DNA of 64,000 nt, from contig JAHLLH010000010.1 of assembly GCA_020444265.1 (NCBI GenBank), positions 62,001 to 126,000 on the forward strand, read 5' to 3'. Under the pieces are notes generated by a model. That model was not told where the DNA came from. It did not search any database and worked only from the letters and a program-made list of their open reading frames with translations. Shown one piece after another: positions 34,955 to 43,158 of the stretch. A program made the position numbers and the translations under genes. Source of the stretch: a bacterium (GTDB lineage Bacteria > Electryoneota > Electryoneia > Electryoneales > Electryoneaceae). The stretch's first letter is position 1; each line of letters begins with the position of its first letter.

Positions 34955-36274
34955 ATGCCCACTCTGGACGGACCGTCCGTCGTCAAACCGTTGCGTCCTG
35001 CAGAACCGCTGAAGATGCGGTATGTCGGTATTGCCACTCTCTGGGTCACCTTCTATGCCGCTTCCCTGGTGACGGGCATTTTTCTCGCTCAATTGTTCGC
35101 CGGCTTGGGTGGCCTGCTCGCGATTGTCATCTATCGGCGTAGAGGAGCTGGGAAACTGCACTGGCACCCGGCAAGCTGGGCAACCATGGCAGTAGTCGGC
35201 ATCGGCCTGATGTCCGCCCTGCTGAGTGAACGTCCCCTCTTTTCACTGGGGCACGCGTTCCGCAATTTCACCCTGCCAGCACTGGGGTTTTATGCGACCC
35301 TGCTTCTCGCACGATCTCAGGTGGTGCGCAAACGTGGCATCCAAGTACTTCTGATCGCAGGAGTGGTCAGCAGTTTGTACGCCTTGTTCCAGCATTTGAC
35401 GGGCACCGATCCACTCTACGGCCAGGAAATCAAGGGACCGATCCATGGCAGCACGATCATTCCGCTTTATGGTCCGAAGGGATTGCTTAACAACACCCTG
35501 ACTTACGCTGGGGTCCAAGTAACCATCCTGTTGTTCCTCTTGCCGACAGCGTGGCGTAACCGAACCCTCAAAGGCTGGCCCTATTGGACGGGCATCCTTG
35601 TGCTCTTCATGTCGATCTTCATTACGTACAAACGAGGGCCCTTGTTGGCGCTGCTTGCGGTGACGGGCCTTTTCTTCATGACTCGTAGTAAAAAAGCAGC
35701 GGTGATCACCATTCTCGGTGGGCTTGTGATGCTCACCGGACTCTACTTCGCCGCACCGGAGCTTCGGGCACGTGTGCAGTCCGCCGTCAACCTGGAAAGT
35801 TCCAGTGAAACAGACCGTCTCTACCTCTGGGATGCTTCCTGGCGTATCGGACTGGACCATCCTGTTCTTGGAGTCGGTCCCGGGCTTTGGCGGGATTACA
35901 TTCGGGACTACATCCCGCAGGATCGTGAATTCGAATCTCTGGCTCATCCACACAGCGATCCGTTTTATGTCTGGTCTACATCAGGTTTTCTGGGCACCCT
36001 CGCTACCCTCGCTCTCTATGGCCTCCTGCTCTGGCGTGGCAGAAAAGAGCTCTGGAAGTGGAAAGGTGAAATGCCGGAACGTGACCTCTATTCAGGCGGG
36101 GTCCTGACCCTTGCCGGCTTTGGCATCTTGGGCCTGTTTCAGTGTTACCTGATCGATGGTGAGAACATGCTGATGCTCGGCTACCTCCTCGGACTTGCCC
36201 TCGCGGGACGGGAAATGTGGCTGCGCAGTGAGCTTGTGGAACTCACCGGAGATCGTCGCTACGCACGCAAGTAA
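34955..36274 (+). CDS. O-antigen ligase/polymerase family protein (Wzy or WaaL-like)
   Basis: Polytopic membrane protein of 439 aa with about 10-12 segments (YVGIATLWVTFYAASLVTGI, LLAIVIYRR, ILVLFMSIFI, LLALLAVTGLFFM). A large periplasmic loop contains WDASWRIGLDHPVLGVGPGL and LAHPHSDPFYVWSTSGFLG; the H-x-H-x-D/N stretch is the family hallmark of the O-antigen ligase/Wzy superfamily. As the only such gene in the locus it is the best candidate for the polymerase (Wzy). A ligase role cannot be excluded from sequence. ATG 34955 is preceded by a weak ribosome-binding site. Confidence 0.85.
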   Translation: MPTLDGPSVVKPLRPAEPLKMRYVGIATLWVTFYAASLVTGIFLAQLFAGLGGLLAIVIYRRRGAGKLHWHPASWATMAVVGIGLMSALLSERPLFSLGHAFRNFTLPALGFYATLLLARSQVVRKRGIQVLLIAGVVSSLYALFQHLTGTDPLYGQEIKGPIHGSTIIPLYGPKGLLNNTLTYAGVQVTILLFLLPTAWRNRTLKGWPYWTGILVLFMSIFITYKRGPLLALLAVTGLFFMTRSKKAAVITILGGLVMLTGLYFAAPELRARVQSAVNLESSSETDRLYLWDASWRIGLDHPVLGVGPGLWRDYIRDYIPQDREFESLAHPHSDPFYVWSTSGFLGTLATLALYGLLLWRGRKELWKWKGEMPERDLYSGGVLTLAGFGILGLFQCYLIDGENMLMLGYLLGLALAGREMWLRSELVELTGDRRYARK

Positions 36275-36413
36275 GGTTTCCTCTCTCTTCATCCAGATCC
36301 CCGTTTGTTCCCAAGAGAAAGCGATCCACAACGAATCGTAGTGGCGTGCTCTCTCGTTCCGGGGATATATTCGAACGGTTAGAGATTCTTAACTAAAGGA
36401 GCATCGGCAAGCG

Positions 36414-38705
36414 ATGGCGCATTCAGCAAACCTGGGATTCCCTCGATTCGGGGTGAACCGTGAGTGGAAAAAAGCAAGTGAACGGTACTGGTCTGGCAAA
36501 CTCACGCGGGAGGAGATGTTGGCGACTGCCGACGATCTCATGATGCGCCATTGGATGCTTCAGAAAGAGGCTGGAATCGATATTATTCCGGTCAATGATT
36601 TTGCCTTCTACGACCACGTTCTTGATACCATCGCCCTGCTCGGTGCGGTTCCTGCACGATACAACCATCCTGCGGGCAGCCAGGTGGATGTTGATACCTA
36701 TTTCGCGATGGCGCGAGGTCGTCAGGACGCCACGACCGATGTGACCGCGATGGAGATGACCAAGTGGTTTGATACCAACTACCACTATATCGTCCCCGAG
36801 CTGAGTGGTGATATGCAGTTCCAAATCGCCAGCGAACGACCTTTTGAGGCGGTAGAGAAGGCACGTTCTGTGGGAGTCGAAAATCCACGCCCAGTTCTGC
36901 TTGGCCCCGTTTCCTTTCTGCTGCTCGGTAAGACTGTGGAGGATGGGGTTGAACTGAACGAACTCCTTAATAGACTGCTTCCGGTTTATACCGAAATCCT
37001 CCAGCGCTACAAGGATATGGGGATTCAGCAGGTTCAGATCGATGAACCCACCTTGGTCCTTGATCTAAATGATGAGGCGGTGGCGCTGTTCCGCACTGCC
37101 TACGACCATTTCGCAACCCGGAACGAGCGTCCCGACCTGCTCGTCGCGACCTATTTCGGTACCATCGAACACAACCTTGAATTGGCTGCTTCCCTCGCGG
37201 AAGGTCTGCATATTGATCTCGTCCGTGCACCGGGGCAGTTGAATGCGGTGGCTGGGGTATTGGGTGAGAGCCAGATACTTAGCCTCGGTGTGGTTGATGG
37301 ACGGAATGTCTGGCGCACCGACTTGGAACGTGCGCTCCGGATGGTGAAAGAGGGAGTGGAGATACTCGGCTCGGACCGTATTCAGCTCGCACCATCCTGC
37401 TCGCTGCTGCACAGCCCGATTGATCTGGAACGTGAAACGAAGATGGACCCGGATGTCCTCGAGTGGCTTGCTTACGGAAAGCAGAAGCTGGAAGAAATCA
37501 ACGCTTTGACCCTCGCTGCAAATGGTAAGCAGGATGAGGTAGCGGATTTCTTTGATGCCAACGCGAAGGCTGTACAGAAACGACGTTCCAGCAGCAAAGT
37601 GACCAACCCGGCGGTGCAGGAACGGATGGCGAAGCTGAACGACGATATGGCACGTCGCTACACCCCCTTCAACGAGCGCATTCGAATCCAGCAGGAAAAA
37701 CTGCATCTGCCGCCCTACCCGACCACTACTATCGGCTCGTTCCCGCAGACAAAAGAGGTCCGTCGTCTGCGGGCGAACCTGAAAAAAGGTGAGATCACCC
37801 AGCAACAGTATGATGATGCGATTGCCGAAGTCACCCTTGATACCATTCGGTTCCAGGAAGAAGCGGACCTCGATGTGCTGGTGCATGGTGAGTTTGAACG
37901 CAACGACATGGTAGAATACTTCGGCGAACAGCTGGATGGATTCGTCTTCTCGCAGAATGGCTGGGTGCAGTCCTATGGCAGCCGTGGTGTCAAACCTCCG
38001 ATCATCTTCGGCGACATCAATCGGCCGGGGCCCATGACAGTCAAGTGGTCCAAGTTCGCGAAGGATCATACGGACCGTCCAATGAAAGGCATGCTCACCG
38101 GTCCTGTGACTATCCTGCAGTGGTCGTTTGTGCGTGACGATCAGCCGCGGAAGACCACCTGCGAGCAGATTTCCCTTGCCATACGAGATGAGGTTGTCGA
38201 TTTAGAAGCGGCGGGGATTGATGTGATCCAGATTGACGAACCCGCCATTCGCGAAGGGTTGCCTTTGCGCAGGCAAGATTGGGCGGACTACCTCGATTGG
38301 GCGGTGCGCTGCTTCCGCATCAGCGCCAGCGGCGTGCAGGATCAAACCCAGATCCACACCCACATGTGCTACAGCGAGTTCAATGACATGATCGAGAGCA
38401 TTGCGGCGATGGATGCCGATGTTATCTCGATTGAAGCGAGCCGCAGCAGAATGGAGCTGCTCGACAGCTTCGACAGTTTTGTCTACCCCAACGACATCGG
38501 TCCCGGAGTCTGGGACATCCACTCACCGCGTGTCCCGTCCCGTGATGAGATGGTCGAACTGCTCGAAGCGGCTCTGAAGCATGTGCCAAAAGAGCGCTTG
38601 TGGGTTAATCCTGACTGCGGATTGAAGACTCGCGGTTGGGAGGAGACACGAACCAGTGTCCGCAATATGGTCGAGGCTGCGAAAGCCTTACGCGAACGGG
38701 CGTAG
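36414..38705 (+). CDS. metE: Cobalamin-independent methionine synthase
   Basis: Transfers the methyl group of 5-methyl-tetrahydropteroyl-glutamate to homocysteine. 763 aa, full length. N-terminal GFPRFGVNREWKKASERYWS and C-terminal catalytic half with YPTTTIGSFPQTKEVRRLR. The zinc ligands are visible: HTHMCYSEF (His and Cys), SIEASRS (Glu) and WVNPDCGLKTRG (Cys). AAGGAG lies 12 nt upstream of ATG 36414. I saw no SAM or cobalamin riboswitch in the 139-bp leader. It is followed by a terminator and the REPIN-like element, then by the MTHFR fusion that would make its methyl donor. Confidence 0.96.
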   Translation: MAHSANLGFPRFGVNREWKKASERYWSGKLTREEMLATADDLMMRHWMLQKEAGIDIIPVNDFAFYDHVLDTIALLGAVPARYNHPAGSQVDVDTYFAMARGRQDATTDVTAMEMTKWFDTNYHYIVPELSGDMQFQIASERPFEAVEKARSVGVENPRPVLLGPVSFLLLGKTVEDGVELNELLNRLLPVYTEILQRYKDMGIQQVQIDEPTLVLDLNDEAVALFRTAYDHFATRNERPDLLVATYFGTIEHNLELAASLAEGLHIDLVRAPGQLNAVAGVLGESQILSLGVVDGRNVWRTDLERALRMVKEGVEILGSDRIQLAPSCSLLHSPIDLERETKMDPDVLEWLAYGKQKLEEINALTLAANGKQDEVADFFDANAKAVQKRRSSSKVTNPAVQERMAKLNDDMARRYTPFNERIRIQQEKLHLPPYPTTTIGSFPQTKEVRRLRANLKKGEITQQQYDDAIAEVTLDTIRFQEEADLDVLVHGEFERNDMVEYFGEQLDGFVFSQNGWVQSYGSRGVKPPIIFGDINRPGPMTVKWSKFAKDHTDRPMKGMLTGPVTILQWSFVRDDQPRKTTCEQISLAIRDEVVDLEAAGIDVIQIDEPAIREGLPLRRQDWADYLDWAVRCFRISASGVQDQTQIHTHMCYSEFNDMIESIAAMDADVISIEASRSRMELLDSFDSFVYPNDIGPGVWDIHSPRVPSRDEMVELLEAALKHVPKERLWVNPDCGLKTRGWEETRTSVRNMVEAAKALRERA

Positions 38706-38728
38706 ACACCGCTCATGATTTGATGTGA

Positions 38729-38753
38729 AACGCCCGGTCCACCGGGCGTTTTC
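38729..38753 (+). terminator. Rho-independent terminator after metE
   Basis: AACGCCCGGT (38729-38738) and ACCGGGCGTT (38741-38750) form a GC-rich stem with a very tight loop, followed by TTC. It lies 24 nt after the metE stop. Confidence 0.6.
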
Positions 38754-38771
38754 TCGATATTTCTGTCAGTG

Positions 38772-38906
38772 GCTTGGGTGCCCCGCCACCCAAGCGTGCA
38801 TATCAGCACAGTTTCGTGTTGACTTGCGGACCGGGAGAATCGGACCGTCGGCAGGACATATCATTTTTGTGCTGAAATGCGAGCCCGGGTGACGGGGCAC
38901 CCGGGC
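38772..38906. repeat. REPIN-like pair of inverted hairpin repeats
   Basis: Two 39-bp arms in opposite orientation flank a 57-bp spacer. Arm 1 (38772-38810) is a hairpin GCTTGGGTG-CCCCGC-CACCCAAGC followed by a 15-nt tail ending CAGCACA. Arm 2 read on the minus strand (38906-38868) is GCCCGGGTG-CCCCGT-CACCCGGGC followed by a tail also ending CAGCACA. The arms agree at 31 of 39 positions, and four of the eight differences are paired compensatory changes within the stem. It lies between metE and the MTHFR fusion, ending 41 nt before the next ATG. Confidence 0.75.
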
Positions 38907-38947
38907 CACTTGCAGGTTCCTCATCAGGATAGAGGGACGGGGGAAAG

Positions 38948-40879
38948 ATGAAGAGTTTTCTCGAACGGATTGAACGAGGTGTGCTACTCGGTGATGGTGC
39001 GATGGGGACCCAGCTCTATGAACGCGGGGTCTACATCAACCGGAACTATGACGACCTTAATCTCTCCGATCCCCACATCGTAAAAGCTGTCCACCGTGAC
39101 TACATGCAGGCCGGTGCGATGGTGATCGAGACGAACACCTTTGGTGCAAACTCGATCAAGCTCGGCAAGCATGGTGTGGCGGATAAGGCTTATGAGATCA
39201 ACAAAGCCGGAGCAGAAATTGCCCGGCGTTGTGCTGATGAAGGTGCCAATGTGTTGGTGGCCGGAAGCATAGGCCCGCTTGGCAAACCGGTCACACCCAT
39301 CGGCAAGATCAGCGATGACGAGGCGATGAATGCCTTCAGCGAGCAGGCACGTGGCTTGAATGATGGCGGCGTTGACCTCTTCATCCTCGAAACCTTCCTC
39401 GATTTGCACGAGATCCTGCTCGCGATCCACGCCGTTCGATCCAGCAGTGACAAGCCGATTGTGGCGATGATGACCATCGACCACACCGGGATGACGGTCT
39501 ACGGGCGATCTCCGGCTCAAATCGCCGGAGCTCTCGCATCAGAACCGGTTGAGGTGATCGGCCTCAACTGTTCAACCGGTCCCCAGACCATCCTCGATGC
39601 CATCGTGCAGATGCGCGAAGTCACCGACAAACCGCTTGCCGCGTTCGCCAACGCTGGTGAGCCGAAGATGGTAGATGGACGCATCATCTACCTCTCCACT
39701 CCCGAATACTTTGCGGAATACACGAAACGTCTCATCCAGAACGGCGTTCGCTTTATCGGGGGCTGCTGCGGGACGGGACCGAGCCACATCAAGTCGATGG
39801 CGAGCGCGATCCGTGCCCTGCAACCGCGTGATGTCATGCTGGGCGATGATGCGACTGTCGATATTGCGGTTGAGACGGGGGAGGGGATAGAAAACGTAGA
39901 TGTTACCCTTGCACCTCGTGCGGAAAGGTCCAACCTCGGCAAGCTGCTCGACCAGGGAGTCTTTCCGGTATCCTGCGAGCTTCACCCACCGCGTTCCCCA
40001 GAGATCGGACGGATTCTACGTCAGGTGAAAATGCTTGACGCCGCCGGGATCAATGTGGTTAACATTCCCGATGGTCCGCGTGCCTCGGCGCGCATGAGCC
40101 CAATGGCCCTCGCGCATCTGATTATGTCCCAGACAGGGATGGATACCATCCTGCATTATACCTGTCGTGACCGCAACATCCTCGGGATGCAGTCGGACCT
40201 ACTGGGCGCGGAAGCACTCGGAATTAACAACATCCTCGCAGTCACCGGCGATCCCCCGAAGCTGGGTGATTACCCGATGGCAACGGCGGTCTTTGATGTC
40301 GATGCAATCGGCCTGTTGCGCATCGCCTCGCACCTGAACCAGAGCCGTGACCTCGCGGGTAATCCAATCCCACGCCCCACAACCTTCTTCCTGGGGGCGG
40401 GTTTCAATCCCGGCGCAATCGATATGAAGCTCGAGGTGAGCCGCTTGCACGAGAAAATCGAAGCGGGCGCGGAGTACATCCTCACACAGCCGGTCTTCGA
40501 CCAGGAGAAGCTGGTCGCATCGCTTGAGATGACGGGGAAACTTGATGTTCCGATCTTTGTCGGGATCCTGCCGCTTGCATCGCTACGTAATGCGGAGTTT
40601 TTCCACTACGAAGTCCCCGGGATGGATGTCCCCGATGCGATCCGTGCCCGAATGAAAGAGGCGTCCGCCAAGGGACGTGAAGAGGCCGCCGCTGAGGGAG
40701 TTGCCATCGCCCAGGAAGCGCTTCTCTCCGTCCTCGAGCATGTCCAAGGCGCCTACATCATGCCGCCTTTTGGTCGAGTTGAGCTTGCGATTGAGACGGT
40801 GAGTGTGCTGAGGGGAAGACCTTCGCTTCAGGAAGTCGAAGTGAAGGTGGGGAATGGGGACAATCCTCTAAAGGGGTGA
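38948..40879 (+). CDS. Bifunctional homocysteine S-methyltransferase / 5,10-methylenetetrahydrofolate reductase
   Basis: Two-domain protein of 643 aa. Residues 1 to about 290 are a homocysteine methyltransferase: LLGDGAMGTQLYERG, VIETNTFGANS, GLNCSTGP and FIGGCCGTGPSHI (three zinc Cys). From about residue 335 it is methylenetetrahydrofolate reductase: FPVSCELHPPRSPEIGRILR, HYTCRDRNILGMQSDLLGAE, NILAVTGDPPKLGDYP and EYILTQPVFDQEKLVAS. No cobalamin-binding or activation domain is present, as in YitJ-type fusions. It would supply methyl-folate to MetE and may itself methylate homocysteine from another donor. Its stop overlaps that of the DUF116 gene by 12 bp, tail to tail. Confidence 0.93.
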   Translation: MKSFLERIERGVLLGDGAMGTQLYERGVYINRNYDDLNLSDPHIVKAVHRDYMQAGAMVIETNTFGANSIKLGKHGVADKAYEINKAGAEIARRCADEGANVLVAGSIGPLGKPVTPIGKISDDEAMNAFSEQARGLNDGGVDLFILETFLDLHEILLAIHAVRSSSDKPIVAMMTIDHTGMTVYGRSPAQIAGALASEPVEVIGLNCSTGPQTILDAIVQMREVTDKPLAAFANAGEPKMVDGRIIYLSTPEYFAEYTKRLIQNGVRFIGGCCGTGPSHIKSMASAIRALQPRDVMLGDDATVDIAVETGEGIENVDVTLAPRAERSNLGKLLDQGVFPVSCELHPPRSPEIGRILRQVKMLDAAGINVVNIPDGPRASARMSPMALAHLIMSQTGMDTILHYTCRDRNILGMQSDLLGAEALGINNILAVTGDPPKLGDYPMATAVFDVDAIGLLRIASHLNQSRDLAGNPIPRPTTFFLGAGFNPGAIDMKLEVSRLHEKIEAGAEYILTQPVFDQEKLVASLEMTGKLDVPIFVGILPLASLRNAEFFHYEVPGMDVPDAIRARMKEASAKGREEAAAEGVAIAQEALLSVLEHVQGAYIMPPFGRVELAIETVSVLRGRPSLQEVEVKVGNGDNPLKG

Positions 40880-42040
40880 GACCAAATCAGTTTGATAATT
40901 TACCATCTGTTTCGAATGCAGTAATTCTTCGAGGGCAGTCAGGTTGAACTGGCTGCCTTCTCGTTTCTCGAACCAGTGGGTGCAGCCGGGATGGTCAAGG
41001 GCGATGCAGGTGGCGGGAATACCACGTCGTGCCGCTTCCAGTCCTCCCTCGATCAGGTTCGCAGCACAAGCGATCCCGATGATACCGGCATCCTCGACTC
41101 GGGATGAATCGTCAATCCACGCTGCGAAACTGCTATTGTGCTCGATCAGGACCAGTTCGGCACCGTACTCATCGCAAAGTCGTTCCACAGCTGCTACTGA
41201 ACATCTTGCAGAGCAATGTGAGCAGGTGTAGCTGCCTGCATCTTCGGTGGCGAGACAGTTGTCCGCATCCTTTTCACAGAGGCAGCGAGGGGCGAGCACG
41301 ATCGTCCTTGCTGCCTGCTCGAAGGAGGGCAGGTTCGCGGATTGAATCAACTCGGCAAGGACGAGGTTGAGTTGGATTTCGGTGGCGCTGTGCAGACGCT
41401 GGATCTGATCTGCATCCTGGCGTGGGGCCTCCATCCGCTGGCAAATGTAAGCATCACAAGTGCGTGTGATCAGTCCCAGTGCGGTTTCGGCAGCTTTGCT
41501 GAACCAGTTTGCAAATGCGACCGCCTCGAGCAAAGAACGCTGTAAGAAAAGCGAGCCACCCTTACTCAGTTCGAGCAGAAAACACCGCAACAGATCGACC
41601 GTCCTCGAGTAATCCCCCAGAGCTTCAAGAAAGAGGAGAAAACGTTCCAGATTCGGTGCGGTCAAAGAGGGCAATTTCGCGATTTTCGCAGGACAATGGA
41701 CAAGGAATTCGGTGTAGGCGTTTGCACGACTTTGGTCGAGGGTATCTTTCATTTCTGGAGCGGCGTCGCGTAGACGGCAAACTTCGGCCGTTAGATGCAG
41801 GTCCGCCGGGTTGATCTTTTGAGCCCAGGCGCCGTAGTCACGCCACAGCACTCCGAAGAGCAGCACACCGTGCAATGGATTCCAGCTATCACCCGCTTCT
41901 TCGCAGCGAAGATTGAGCAGGTCATGTGACAAGCCTCGCGCCGCCTGTTCAAGCAAATGGCCGGAGAAAGCACTCAGTGTTGCCTGATCTTGTCGCCCGG
42001 ACGAGCTTGCTGAATTCAGTTTGTAGGGGAGGAGAATCAT
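40868..42040 (-). CDS. DUF116-domain protein with helical N-terminal half
   Basis: 390 aa protein of unknown function. The last 150 residues resemble DUF116: APRCLCEKDADNCLA, YTCSHCSARCSVAAVERLCD (a Cys-rich, probably metal-binding cluster), AELVLIEHNSSFAAWI, GIIGIACAANLIEGGLEAAR and GIPATCIALDHPGCTHW. The first 235 residues are helical and Leu-rich and I do not recognise them. No signal peptide or membrane segment. It is convergent with the methyltransferase-MTHFR fusion. ATG 42040 has only a weak AGAAAGA upstream. A C1- or cofactor-related role is only a guess from the neighbours. Confidence 0.72.
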   Translation of the reverse strand: MILLPYKLNSASSSGRQDQATLSAFSGHLLEQAARGLSHDLLNLRCEEAGDSWNPLHGVLLFGVLWRDYGAWAQKINPADLHLTAEVCRLRDAAPEMKDTLDQSRANAYTEFLVHCPAKIAKLPSLTAPNLERFLLFLEALGDYSRTVDLLRCFLLELSKGGSLFLQRSLLEAVAFANWFSKAAETALGLITRTCDAYICQRMEAPRQDADQIQRLHSATEIQLNLVLAELIQSANLPSFEQAARTIVLAPRCLCEKDADNCLATEDAGSYTCSHCSARCSVAAVERLCDEYGAELVLIEHNSSFAAWIDDSSRVEDAGIIGIACAANLIEGGLEAARRGIPATCIALDHPGCTHWFEKREGSQFNLTALEELLHSKQMVNYQTDLVSPL

Positions 42041-42143
42041 CGTACACCGTTCTTTCTGTTGTTACCGCCCCTGTGTGCAACCACAATGCCAAAAAGGGAG
42101 TCACGGAAAGCCTTGGTTTTTTCAGAGATGTGAGAGTCGATTG

Positions 42144-42159
42144 TGTGATTCGCTTCACA
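42144..42159. promoter_or_regulatory. Perfect CRP-type site (TGTGA-N6-TCACA)
   Basis: TGTGATTCGCTTCACA at 42144-42159 matches the CRP consensus half-sites exactly. It lies in the divergent region between the DUF116 gene and the TPR lipoprotein, 70 nt upstream of ATG 42230. An overlapping 10-bp palindrome CACACGTGTG follows at 42158-42167. Confidence 0.5.
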
Positions 42160-42229
42160 CACGTGTGGGGTGAACGCTACACACAGGGAGGAGTGATGGA
42201 GTATCTTGCTACACTAATCAGGGGGTCAA

Positions 42230-43045
42230 ATGAAACGATTGCTGCTCTTATTTCCACTAGCAATGGGTATGCTGTTCGCAGGGTGTGACCAAACCTCACG
42301 TGATCAGTTGCGTGCTCTGAATGCCATACGAAAGGGAGATCATGCCGGGGCGGTTGCTGCGTATACACGAATTCTGGGACGTGAAGAGGTTATGCCTGAC
42401 TCGATGTGGGCGATTACATGCCTGATGCGGGGAAATGTTCAAGCCGATTGGTTCAAACAGAGCGGGGACAGCACTCATCTCGAACTGGCACTTGCTGACT
42501 TTGACACCGCACTTGCAATCGATCCGGACAACTGGCGTGGTCTGTTGATCCGTTTCCGCACGCTTTCGCAGGCAGGTCGGCACGAGGAGGCCTTCCGTGA
42601 TGCACATCGATTGTGGAAACACGATCCTTCCAACTCAAAATGGGCATGGTGGGCTGCGGGAGAACTAAGCTTCCTGAAGCGGCGCGAAGAGGCGATAGCC
42701 CTGCTTGACTCCGCACTACTTCTTCATGCTGAGGATCCAAGGCTGCTGGATACCAAAGCGACTCAGCTTGTCCTGCTGAAACGAATCAATGAAGCGATTC
42801 CTGTGGTGAATATACTGATCGAGCTTGAACCAGGTGACCCAGATCATTTCAGGCTACGTTCCCTCGCACACCGTCTGGACGGCAATATTGAAGCTGCTAT
42901 CGAGGATATGAATCGTGCGATTGAGTTGGGTGATTCATTTTCTTATAACTTTGAGACTCGAGCATCTCTTTACCTGATGTTTGGGGATACTGTTCGTGCT
43001 CGTACCGATTCCCTTGTGGCAGAATCGATGAAAGCTGAAATCTGA
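42230..43045 (+). CDS. TPR-repeat lipoprotein
   Basis: 271 aa lipoprotein. The signal sequence MKRLLLLFPLAMGMLFAGC carries a lipobox LFAGC with Cys19, followed by Asp, which in some bacteria favours inner-membrane retention. The rest is TPR-like helix pairs (GDHAGAVAAYTRILGREEVM, LALADFDTALAIDPDNWRGL, RREEAIALLDSALLLHAEDP, INEAIPVVNILIELEPGDPD, GNIEAAIEDMNRAIELGDS). Proteins of this kind serve as scaffolds in envelope assembly. It starts at ATG 42230, downstream of a perfect CRP-type site, and stands before a new sugar-nucleotide block. Confidence 0.82.
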   Translation: MKRLLLLFPLAMGMLFAGCDQTSRDQLRALNAIRKGDHAGAVAAYTRILGREEVMPDSMWAITCLMRGNVQADWFKQSGDSTHLELALADFDTALAIDPDNWRGLLIRFRTLSQAGRHEEAFRDAHRLWKHDPSNSKWAWWAAGELSFLKRREEAIALLDSALLLHAEDPRLLDTKATQLVLLKRINEAIPVVNILIELEPGDPDHFRLRSLAHRLDGNIEAAIEDMNRAIELGDSFSYNFETRASLYLMFGDTVRARTDSLVAESMKAEI

Positions 43046-43158
43046 GACCGCCTCATGGTCCTCGCCTCCCTGTTCATCGCCTTTACTACTGCTACAAAAA
43101 CGGTTAGATTACCGCATCTCCGTTGAGAAACGCGCACACTACTGCGATAGGATAAAGA

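Noticed and set aside
33993-35012. Plus-strand open frame of 339 codons opposite the GT4 gene at 33645-34787
   Set aside because: The minus strand carries intact glycosyltransferase motifs; the plus frame has none and overlaps the start of the ligase gene.
36275-36413. SAM or cobalamin riboswitch upstream of metE
   Set aside because: The leader is only 139 bp and shows neither the SAM-I nor the B12-box pattern.
37065-38069. Minus-strand open frame of 334 codons inside metE
   Set aside because: Antisense to conserved metE; no motif or ribosome-binding site.
41926-42288. Plus-strand open frame of 120 codons before the TPR lipoprotein
   Set aside because: Overlaps the DUF116 start on the other strand, the CRP-type site and the lipoprotein signal sequence in another frame; composition not protein-like.
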